This document shows positions 1 through 6,200 of a stretch of 6,700 nt of DNA, in pieces. This stretch comes from Sulfurospirillum sp. GTDB lineage: Bacteria > Campylobacterota > Campylobacteria > Campylobacterales > QNZT01. Positions within the stretch are counted from its first letter, which is position 1, and each line of letters opens with the position of its first letter. The position numbers and the translations under genes are program-made. The notes under the pieces are model-generated. The model was not told the origin of the DNA. It was given only the letters and a program-made list of their open reading frames with translations, and made no database searches. The DNA lies in NCBI GenBank assembly GCA_003978455.1, contig QNZT01000021.1:1-6700 (forward strand), written 5' to 3'.

Positions 1-279
1 GTAGTCGTTGTGGGTACCGACGATGAACCAGCCGTTTGTTCCGGGTGTGTAATCCGTCGTGACCGGGATCGTGGTGCCTGTCGCTTCGGAGAGGTATCGG
101 GAGAGTTCGGAAGCGGCAAATCTCTCCGCTTCGGTCGCCGATTTTCCGATGTAGATTTTATAGGGGCGTGTTTGAGATTTGGTTTCGAGACTGTTGTCAC
201 TTTCGGGATCGCTGCTCGATGCACAGCCGATAGTGAACAAGAGGGCGTATAACAGGAGGAGGATTTTGATATATTTCAT
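1..279 (-). CDS. Putative lipoprotein, 5' part only; N-terminal domain resembling that of GH67/GH20/DUF4838 glycoside hydrolases
   Basis: The frame is open from an ATG at 279 down to base 1 (93 codons) and leaves the window, so only the N-terminus is seen. Residues 1-18 (MKYIKILLLLYALLFTIG) are a short basic start plus a hydrophobic stretch, followed by Cys19 in 'FTIGC', an acceptable though not ideal lipobox. A Ser/Asp/Glu-rich linker follows (residues 20-39). Residues 40-93 carry 'YKIYIGKSATEAERFAASEL', then 'SRYLSEATGTTIPV' and 'WFIVGTHNDY'. This pattern of a short strand, a helix with AA.EL..YL...TG, a strand, and 'ivG.' is typical of the non-catalytic domain that precedes the catalytic barrel in alpha-glucuronidases (GH67), hexosaminidases (GH20) and DUF4838 proteins. 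An AAGGAT ribosome binding site lies at 290-285. The lipoprotein call is from sequence; the glycoside hydrolase link is a family-pattern inference, and the catalytic part is outside the window. Confidence 0.75.
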   Translation of the reverse strand, partial: MKYIKILLLLYALLFTIGCASSSDPESDNSLETKSQTRPYKIYIGKSATEAERFAASELSRYLSEATGTTIPVTTDYTPGTNGWFIVGTHNDY

Positions 280-309
280 GAAGTATCCTTAAAATAAAGC
301 ATTTGATAA

Positions 310-315
310 ATTATA
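310..315 (-). promoter_or_regulatory. Candidate -10 element for the lipoprotein gene
   Basis: On the minus strand this reads TATAAT, ending 30 bases before the ATG at 279, in a strongly AT-rich stretch. No good -35 hexamer is visible at the usual distance. That is common for the housekeeping promoters of Campylobacterota, which rely on the -10 and AT-rich upstream DNA. Sequence match only. Confidence 0.4.
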
Positions 316-399
316 TAAGTATTGAATTTACAAAATAATTAAAATATCGTATGAAAAATTAAGAAATATCCTTCAACCGCTTTGCAATAAATAAGTTTG

Positions 400-405
400 T
401 ATAAT
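400..405 (+). promoter_or_regulatory. Candidate -10 element for trpB
   Basis: A perfect TATAAT preceded by TTTG, ending 30 bases before the trpB ATG. A transcript would start near 412 and have a leader of about 24 bases, leaving no room for an attenuator or leader peptide. The hexamer lies inside the region that would be coding if the in-frame TTG at 397 were the start, which argues against that start. No clear -35 is visible. Confidence 0.5.
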
Positions 406-421
406 TACACCATACAAACAC

Positions 422-427
422 AGGAGG
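422..427 (+). promoter_or_regulatory. Strong ribosome binding site that fixes the trpB start
   Basis: AGGAGG, a near-perfect anti-16S match, stands eight bases before the ATG at 436. It decides between that ATG and the upstream in-frame TTG at 397, which has no such site. Confidence 0.85.
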
Positions 428-435
428 CAAAACCA

Positions 436-1647
436 ATGGAAAAATCGTATCTCGCATCACACCCGGATGAAAAGGGCTTTTTCGGTACCTACGGCGGTGC
501 ATATATTCCCCCGCAGCTGGAGGCTGCGTTCGCTGAGATCAACGAAGCGTACGACAAACTCTCCAAGTCATACGACTTTCTCGCAGAACTTCGCGCTATC
601 CGCAAGCACTACCAGGGGCGACCGACACCGGTCTATTACGCGAAAAACATGAGCGACTACTGCGGCGGCGGACGTATCTACTTCAAGCGCGAAGATCTCA
701 ACCATACCGGAGCGCACAAGCTCAACCACTGTATGGCGGAAGCGCTGCTGGCGAAGTATCTGGGCAAGAAGAAGATCATGGCGGAGACCGGTGCGGGGCA
801 GCACGGTGTGGCACTGGCGACGGCTGCGGCCTATTTCGGGCTGGAGTGTGAGATCCATATGGGAGAGGTAGATATCGAAAAAGAGAAGCCCAATGTGATC
901 CGGATGCAGATACTCGGTGCAAAGGTGGTGCCGGTGACACACGGTCTCAAGACGCTCAAGGAAGCCGTGGATAGCTGTTTTGAAGCCTACATCTCCCAGT
1001 CCGATACGGCGCTCTATGCGATCGGTTCGGTGGTCGGACCGCATCCATTTCCGAAGATGGTGCGCGACTTTCAGAGTATCGTCGGTATCGAAGCGCGTGA
1101 GCAGTTTATGGAGATGACCGGCGGGCAGCTGCCTGACTCTGTCGTGGCGTGTGTCGGCGGCGGCAGCAATGCGATGGGAATCTTCAGCGGTTTCATCGAC
1201 GATCCGGTCAAACTCTACGGTGTCGAGCCGATGGGTAAAGGCACCAAACTGGGCGAAAACGCGGCAAGCCTGACTTACGGCAAGGATGGTATCATGCACG
1301 GGTTCAATTCGATCATGTTGCAGACGGAAGAGGGTGAACCGGCACCGGTCTACAGCATCGCCAGCGGTCTGGACTACCCCTCTGTCGGTCCCGAGCAGGC
1401 GTATCTCAAAACCGTCGGCAGAACGATCGTCGGTACGGCAAACGATGAAGAGACGATCGATGCCTTTTACAAAATCTCCCGTCTCGAAGGGATCATCCCG
1501 GCACTCGAAAGCTCCCATGCGATCGCCTTTGCGATGAAACTGGCGCGGGAAAATCCCAAAGAGTCGATCCTGATCAATCTGAGCGGAAGAGGGGACAAAG
1601 ATATCGACTTCGTGGTCGAAAACTACCCGGTTCCCGAAGGGATTTAG
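436..1647 (+). CDS. trpB: Tryptophan synthase beta chain (TrpB), stand-alone
   Basis: Pyridoxal-phosphate enzyme of the cytoplasm that joins indole and L-serine to L-tryptophan, the last step of tryptophan synthesis; it normally works in an alpha2-beta2 complex with TrpA. The 403-aa product has the usual family length and all main signatures. 'HTGAHKLNH' contains the PLP Schiff-base lysine (K95, equivalent to Salmonella K87). 'AETGAGQHG' contains the catalytic glutamate (E117, equivalent to E109). 'GGGSNAMG' (241-248) is the PLP phosphate loop. 'GLDYPSVGPE' (311-320), 'EGIIPALESSHA' (351-362) and 'LSGRGDKD' (382-389) follow, with S383 positioned to contact the pyridine nitrogen. It is TrpB1-like overall rather than the longer TrpB2 type. 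ATG 436 is chosen because of the AGGAGG site and the promoter just upstream. No trpA or other trp gene is next to it. The TAG stop overlaps the left end of the foldback element at 1646-1809. Confidence 0.97.
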   Translation: MEKSYLASHPDEKGFFGTYGGAYIPPQLEAAFAEINEAYDKLSKSYDFLAELRAIRKHYQGRPTPVYYAKNMSDYCGGGRIYFKREDLNHTGAHKLNHCMAEALLAKYLGKKKIMAETGAGQHGVALATAAAYFGLECEIHMGEVDIEKEKPNVIRMQILGAKVVPVTHGLKTLKEAVDSCFEAYISQSDTALYAIGSVVGPHPFPKMVRDFQSIVGIEAREQFMEMTGGQLPDSVVACVGGGSNAMGIFSGFIDDPVKLYGVEPMGKGTKLGENAASLTYGKDGIMHGFNSIMLQTEEGEPAPVYSIASGLDYPSVGPEQAYLKTVGRTIVGTANDEETIDAFYKISRLEGIIPALESSHAIAFAMKLARENPKESILINLSGRGDKDIDFVVENYPVPEGI

Positions 1648-1809
1648 GAGTCTGTCGTATTCATGCCTGATCTGCTGCAAAATCCACTCTTTCGTCCTAT
1701 TTTCAGCTCCTTTTCGTTAAATAGCTACGGCTATTCGCCTCAAAGGAGCCAAAAATATGCCTGAAAGATTGAATTTTTCGCTTCGATCGGACGAATCCGA
1801 CAGACTCCT
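1646..1809. repeat. Imperfect 164-bp foldback (inverted-repeat) element, MITE- or REP-like
   Basis: The two halves are near-complementary around a centre at 1727/1728. Matching segments, working inward: a perfect 12-bp terminal repeat AGGAGTCTGTCG (1646-1657) with CGACAGACTCCT (1798-1809); GATC (1669-1672) with 1785-1788; AAAAT and TCTTTC (1679-1683, 1688-1693) with 1763-1777; TATTTT (1698-1703) with 1752-1757; GCTCCTTT (1706-1713) with AAAGGAGC (1742-1749); and a central hairpin AATAGC-TACG-GCTATT (1720-1735). By hand about 60 of 82 positions pair, with only small bulges. There is no open reading frame for a transposase, so if it is mobile it is non-autonomous. The left end falls on the trpB stop and the right end within the next gene. 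TA precedes the left end and TG follows the right, so a TA target duplication is possible but not shown. Confidence 0.75.
1742..1748 (+). promoter_or_regulatory. Ribosome binding site for the YchJ-family gene, inside the foldback element
   Basis: AAAGGAG eight bases before ATG 1757. It lies in the right arm of the foldback and is fully complementary to CTCCTTT at 1707-1713. In a transcript reading through from trpB it could therefore be closed in a stem capped by the AATAGC-TACG-GCTATT hairpin. Confidence 0.65.
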
Positions 1810-2221
1810 GGTGGCAAAATTTTCCCCGAATGCCCCCTGTCCCTGCGGTAGCGGGAAGAAGTATAAAAAGTGCTGTGCCCCGTTTCACAAGGGTGCGCAG
1901 CCCAAAGATGCCCTGACGCTCATGAAGTCCCGTTACAGCGCCTATGCTGCGGGAGAAAGCGGCTATATCCTCAAGACCACCCACCCGGACAATGTCGATT
2001 TTTCAGAAGATCGTGCAGCCTGGAAGCGTTCGGTAGATGCTTTTTGTAAAAGTACGGCGTTTCTGGGACTGGAGATTGTCGATGTTCAGGAGGGTGTAGA
2101 GGAGGCGTATGTGACGTTTACGGCACATCTGGATAGCGGCGATCTGAAGGAGCGGAGCCGTTTTGTGAAAGAGGAGGGGAGGTGGCTCTATCACAGCGGA
2201 GAGTTTGTACCATTAAGTTAA
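1757..2221 (+). CDS. YchJ-family (UPF0225) SEC-C motif protein
   Basis: A 154-aa soluble protein with an N-terminal SEC-C zinc-binding motif followed by an NTF2-like YchJ middle domain; the cellular role of the family is not established. The SEC-C motif is 'CPCGSGKKYKKCC' with C28, C30, C39 and C40 as the metal ligands. Next comes the family signature 'LMKSRYSAYAAGESGYILKTTHP' (split here as LMKSRYSAYAAG, then ESGYILKTTHP), then 'FLGLEIVDV', 'AYVTFTAHL' and 'ERSRFVKEEGRWLYHSGE', which follow the same order as E. coli YchJ. Unlike E. coli YchJ it has no second, C-terminal SEC-C. The start is ambiguous. ATG 1757 has a good AAAGGAG site, but residues 1-17 are encoded by the right arm of a foldback element and precede the SEC-C motif by more than is usual. 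GTG 1811, just after the element, would give 'MAKFSPNAPCPCGSG', a more typical N-terminus (136 aa) but with no visible ribosome binding site. Family call firm; start uncertain. Confidence 0.9.
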   Translation: MPERLNFSLRSDESDRLLVAKFSPNAPCPCGSGKKYKKCCAPFHKGAQPKDALTLMKSRYSAYAAGESGYILKTTHPDNVDFSEDRAAWKRSVDAFCKSTAFLGLEIVDVQEGVEEAYVTFTAHLDSGDLKERSRFVKEEGRWLYHSGEFVPLS

Positions 2222-2322
2222 CGCTTTTGGAACAAAGTCCCAAAAGCTACGCTAACGCTAAGTTTTTCTCAGCGAAAGGCTCACGCGCAGATAAACCGCG
2301 CTTGAATTTTTTAACTTAGTGG
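2210..2322. repeat. 113-bp segment bounded by 12-bp inverted repeats, between convergent genes
   Basis: CCATTAAGTTAA (2210-2221) is repeated in inverse as TTAACTTAGTGG (2311-2322), 11 of 12 matching. The left copy contains the last codons and the TAA stop of the YchJ-family gene. Inside are an 8-bp perfect hairpin (2223-2247), two tandem ACGCTA units (2249-2260), a T-run (2263-2267), a GCGC/GCGC pair (2285-2288, 2298-2301) and a six-T run (2307-2312). It sits between the ends of two convergent genes, so a role in ending transcription on both strands is plausible. It could equally be a short repeated element of this genome; copies elsewhere cannot be seen here. Confidence 0.45.
2223..2247. terminator. 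Hairpin between convergent genes, possible bidirectional terminator
   Basis: GCTTTTGG (2223-2230) pairs perfectly with CCAAAAGC (2240-2247) across a nine-base loop, two bases after the stop of the YchJ-family gene. On the plus strand a T-run comes only about 15 bases later, and on the minus strand none follows directly. It is therefore not a textbook intrinsic terminator, and the call rests on position and stem alone. Confidence 0.35.
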
Positions 2323-2351
2323 CATTGACAGTGGAGCGAACTATGCTTCTG

Positions 2352-3083
2352 CTACTCCTCTGCGGTATCGATGCAGACGATATCTGTTTTGATCGGATTG
2401 AAGAGCAGGCTTTTGTGATCGAGTCGTACCTGATGGACAAAGTGGTGGGTCGGCAGACTGCGCAGGATGACGGTGTTGTAGTAGTATGCGTTGGAGCATC
2501 GTCCGACATAGAGAAATGAAAAGAGCAGTTTGATGCGGGTGTTTTCAAAGATCTCGTTAGGCTGGCTGACGAAAGTGAGACCGAACTTCTTCATGTTGAT
2601 CATATCGAAGATATAGAAGACAAAATCTTCAAATTTGGTGAAAAATCCCTCCGGCTGAACGATCACTTGCATGAAGTAGTAGTAGTGCTCCAGCAGTTCC
2701 TTTTTCTGGATCACTTTGGAGAGTTTGCTTTTGATATCTTTTTTGCAGGAGAAATACTCCGGGTTGACTGCCATATAGATATCTTTTTTTTCGGCGATTG
2801 CCCTGTCGAGTGCCTCTTCAAAAGCGTCACTCTCGTCAAAACGCATATAGTGAAAGTGTGTGGATCGCTTGAATCTGTCTTCTATTTTGTCAAGATCGGG
2901 ATCGGAAAAATCAAAATAGATAGTCGGTACACCGCTGCTGATGACAAACTCCCTGATTTTGTTGGCGAGGTGGGTTTTTCCGGAATTGGTCTCTCCGAGT
3001 ATGAGGGTATTTTCCCTGAGCACACGGTCGCTGAGTGTCAGTGACGCGATGCTGCTCTTGAAATTTCCGATCTTTCGTTCCAT
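2352..3083 (-). CDS. P-loop ATP-binding protein, HerA/FtsK-superfamily-like, function unknown
   Basis: A 243-aa protein with no signal peptide or clear membrane segment. The N-terminus 'SIASLTLSDRVLRENTLILGETNSGKTHLAN' (cited as SIASLTLSDR, VLRENTLILG, ETNSGKTHLAN) ends in a clear Walker A, GETNSGKT, at 30-37. A second strand, 'VPTIYFDFSDPDLD' (52-65), resembles the 'vivfDpkG' strand of HerA/VirD4 ATPases. A late strand, 'FGLTFVSQP' (167-175), ends in Gln174, as in the sensor of that superfamily. The expected Walker B with the acidic pair is not obvious: the best-placed strand reads 'VIVQPEGFF' (140-148), with Gln where Asp is normal. The protein is much shorter than HerA or FtsK and rich in Phe, Tyr and Lys. 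ATG 3083 is chosen because AGGAG lies five bases before it and a -10-like TATACT lies 31 bases before it; an in-frame TTG at 3155 is upstream of that promoter. It is divergent from the efflux operon and convergent with the YchJ-family gene. Coding status firm, function unknown. Confidence 0.85.
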   Translation of the reverse strand: MERKIGNFKSSIASLTLSDRVLRENTLILGETNSGKTHLANKIREFVISSGVPTIYFDFSDPDLDKIEDRFKRSTHFHYMRFDESDAFEEALDRAIAEKKDIYMAVNPEYFSCKKDIKSKLSKVIQKKELLEHYYYFMQVIVQPEGFFTKFEDFVFYIFDMINMKKFGLTFVSQPNEIFENTRIKLLFSFLYVGRCSNAYYYNTVILRSLPTHHFVHQVRLDHKSLLFNPIKTDIVCIDTAEE

Positions 3084-3088
3084 AAAGG

Positions 3089-3093
3089 CTCCT
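3089..3093 (-). promoter_or_regulatory. Ribosome binding site that fixes the P-loop gene start
   Basis: On the minus strand this reads AGGAG, five bases before the ATG at 3083. It supports that start over the longer in-frame TTG at 3155. Confidence 0.75.
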
Positions 3094-3114
3094 GTAACTA
3101 CTTTTTTAAATAAA

Positions 3115-3120
3115 AGTATA
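3115..3120 (-). promoter_or_regulatory. Candidate -10 element for the P-loop gene
   Basis: TATACT on the minus strand, ending 31 bases before the ATG at 3083, within an AT-rich stretch; no convincing -35. TATAAA at 3134-3129 is an alternative that would give a leader about 14 bases longer. Confidence 0.4.
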
Positions 3121-3204
3121 TCTAAGAGTTTATATAAATCTACTGGAAAATACAAAAAATTCTTACTGTTAAGATTTTAGATCAGCCCTTATGGTAAATT
3201 AGCG

Positions 3205-3210
3205 TAAAAT
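3205..3210 (+). promoter_or_regulatory. Candidate -10 element for the RND efflux operon
   Basis: TAAAAT ending 28 bases before ATG 3239, followed by AAGGGGA (3223-3229) as the ribosome binding site. No -35 and no clear operator palindrome is seen between 3084 and 3238, and no regulator gene of TetR, MarR or two-component type is adjacent. Confidence 0.35.
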
Positions 3211-3238
3211 AGAGTTTTTACAAAGGGGAACCGGGTAT

Positions 3239-6200
3239 ATGATGCGTCTGATCGAATATTTTATTGAAAATAAGCGGCTGAACTATATGCTGCTGCTGTT
3301 TGTACTTTTTATGGGCTACTATGCTTATGAAAAGATTCCCAAAGAACTCTTTCCCGAGATAGCACTCGACAAGATCATGATCACCGGAGGCTATGCCGGT
3401 ACGAGTGCGGAGACACTCGACAAGATGGTCGTTTCAGATATCGAAGATGATCTGGGAAGCATCAACGGGATCGACCGTATCGAGACGGTGATCCGTCCGG
3501 GAACCTTTACGATCGTCCTCTCCCTGACAAGCGGTGCGGACAAGATCGATGCCCTCAACAAAGCCAAAGATGCCATCGCCAGATCGCGGCAGTACTTTCC
3601 GCCCGATATGATCGAACCTGTGGCACAGCTGATGGTACATAACCGACCGCTGATCTCCCTTTCGCTCTCATCGGACAAACTCTCCAAAGGGGCGTTGATC
3701 GAAGCGGCAAAGGAGATCAAGTCACAGATCGCCAGAAATCCCTACATCAGTGAAGTGAAGATATACGGTGATGCCGACAAAGAGGTCTCCGTACGACTCG
3801 ACACACAGGCGATCAAAGCGTACGGACTCGATCCGTCACTGGTGGCACAGACGATCGGTTCACTCTCCTATATCTATCCGGTCGGAGATATCGAGCAGAG
3901 CGGAAACTATATCTTCCTCTCGACAGCACAGGGGAAAGCTTCCAAAGAGGCGTGGGAATCGACGCTGATCCGTATCGGGGGGAAAGAGGTGCGGCTGGGG
4001 GATATCGCCGATGTGCAGATCACCTATCCTCAGACCAAAACACTCTCCACCTTCAACGGACGCCCCAATGTCACGCTGGTGATCTCCAAGGGGGCTGAGG
4101 GAAATGCGATCGAACTCTCCGAAGAGTTGCGGAGATTTGTCGAAACAAAACTGCAAAAAGTCTATCCCGATATCTACTTCAACTTCTATCAGGACACCTC
4201 CAAACCGGTGGAGGATCGTCTCAATATCGTCGTCTCCAACCTGATGTTCGGGCTGGTGCTGGTCTTTTTGTCGATGGCACTGCTGATCAACTTCCGTATC
4301 GCTGCGATCGTGACGATGGGGATTCCGATCTCTTTTGCGATCGGTCTGATTTTCATCTACTACACCGGTTACTCGATCAATATCATCTCCCTGCTGGGCG
4401 GTTTGATCGTCATCGGTATCGTCGTCGATGATGCGATTGTCGTGGCGGAGAATATCCAGCGCTATATCAATCTGGGTGTACCCAAAAAAGAGGCGGTGTT
4501 GCAGGGTGTCCGGGAGATGATCCTGCCGGTCTCTCTGGCGACGGTGACGACGATCGCCGCCTTTTTGCCGCTCTTCATGATGACCGGGGAGATCAAAAAC
4601 TTTATCATCCTCATCCCCATCGCGGTGGTGATGATCCTGATCGGCTCTTTGCTGGAGAGTTTTTTCTTCCTGCCGCTGCACGCACTGGAGTTTCTGAAAA
4701 AGCAGAAAAACTTCATAAACTGGGAGCCGCTGCAAAACGCCTATGAAGCGCTGCTGCATACGATGATACGCTACAAATATATCTTTCTGGTCACGTTTCT
4801 GGTGCTGATACCGCTATTTACGGTGATGATACTCAAAACGATGCACTTTACCTTCTTCCCGAGTTTTGACGGAAACTACCTCTATGTCACCGCAAAAGCG
4901 CCGACCGATACGCGGATCGAAGAGACACAGAAGATCGCGCAGGAGATCGAGCGCTATATCATGAAGCACAAATCGGAGTATGCGCTCAAAGCGACTTCCA
5001 CGGTGATCGGATCGCGGCGTTCTCTGGCGGGGGAGAATGAAAAGGGTGACAATATGCTCTACATCACCCTCGAACTCTATGACATGAAACCGCAGAGTTT
5101 TATCAACGCCTACATCAACCCGATCCTCAACTTTTCGTTTGACTTTCACAATCCGAATTTTATCCGTGAAGAGCATACCTACGATCTTGCCAAAAAACTG
5201 CGCAAAGCGATCGCACCGCTCAAGGCGCGTTACGGTTTGCAGGAGCTGGGTGTCAAGGAGGACAAGCCGGGGCTCATCAAAAGTGATATCCAGGTCAATC
5301 TCAGCGGCAGGGATACCGCAAAGATCATGAAAGCGATCGCACTGCTGGAGCAAAATCTCAGCAGCGTGGACGGTGTGAAAGATGTCAGCGACAATGTGCA
5401 GGAAGGGAAGATGGAGTATAAACTGCATATCAACGACTACGGAGAGCATCTGGGCTTGACCGAAGCGGCGATCGCCCGCGCGCTTGCGGGTTACTTCCTT
5501 GACAATCGCAAGGCGATGACATTCAGCGAGACGGGGGTGATGGAGATCAAAACCAGGGCGCTGGCAAAAGATGATGTACAGACGCTTTACCGTTTCGAGT
5601 TAAGCACTCCGCAGAACAGACAGGTACGGCTGATGGATGTGGTGACGATCACCAAAAAACGGGATTTCGAAAAGATCGAAAAGCGTGACGGTAAAGTGGT
5701 CAAAACCGTCTTTGCCAACCTCGATAAAAAGAGAATTACCGCGCCCGAAGTGCTTCAGAAGATTCAGCCGCTGATCCGTGAAATCCGAAAAGAGGGGGTT
5801 ACCGTCGATCTGCTGGGCGAAAACGAGAAAAACCAGCAACTCAAAAACGACATGAAACGCGCCGTGGTGATCGCCCTCTTCCTGATCATGATCACCCTGC
5901 TCTTTATCTTCCCTAAGATGCGCTATGTCCTGATGGTGATGTCCGTCATCCCCTTTTCGATGCTGGGTGCGCTGCTGGGGCACAAACTGCTGGGTATCAA
6001 TCTCTCGATGCCCTCTGTCATCGGTCTGCTGGGGCTTGCGGGGGTGGTTATCAACGACGGGATTATCATGCTCGATTTTCTGCACGGTACCACAGAAGCG
6101 GAGACTTTCTACGAGCGTGCGAAACTGCGTCTGCGCCCTATTCTCATCACGTCGATCACGACTTTTCTGGGCTTGTTTACGCTCATCTTCTATGCGACAG

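Noticed and set aside
10..252. 80-codon plus-strand open frame at the left edge
   Set aside because: The minus strand has a much better gene here, with a ribosome binding site, signal peptide and lipobox cysteine.
397..435. Thirteen-residue N-terminal extension of TrpB from TTG 397
   Set aside because: It lacks a ribosome binding site, overlaps the TATAAT, and the family start fits ATG 436 with AGGAGG.
397..435. Tryptophan leader peptide or attenuator before trpB
   Set aside because: The leader is only about 24 bases from the likely transcription start, has no tandem Trp codons and no stem-plus-T-run.
568..1680. 370-codon open frame on the minus strand across trpB
   Set aside because: It is antisense to a clear, full-length TrpB with all catalytic motifs. 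Its product is rich in Arg, His and Asp, as expected for the complement of a biased coding sequence, and matches no family I recognise.
1646..1809. The foldback as a simple rho-independent terminator of trpB
   Set aside because: It is far longer than a terminator stem, and neither the central nor the outer stem is followed by a T-run. It may still slow transcription, but that cannot be claimed from sequence.
2319..2519. Small plus-strand open frame beginning with GTG 2319
   Set aside because: It lies mostly antisense to the C-terminus of the P-loop gene and partly within the intergenic repeat, with no ribosome binding site and no recognisable domain.
3084..3155. 24-residue extension of the P-loop protein from TTG 3155
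   Set aside because: It would place the start upstream of the best promoter and without a ribosome binding site; ATG 3083 has AGGAG at the right distance.
3860..4759. 299-codon minus-strand open frame inside the RND gene
   Set aside because: Antisense shadow. The product is a low-complexity mix of Asp, His, Arg and Gln, while the plus strand encodes conserved RND membrane segments. The minus-strand frames at 4814-5449 and 5600-6085 are rejected for the same reason.
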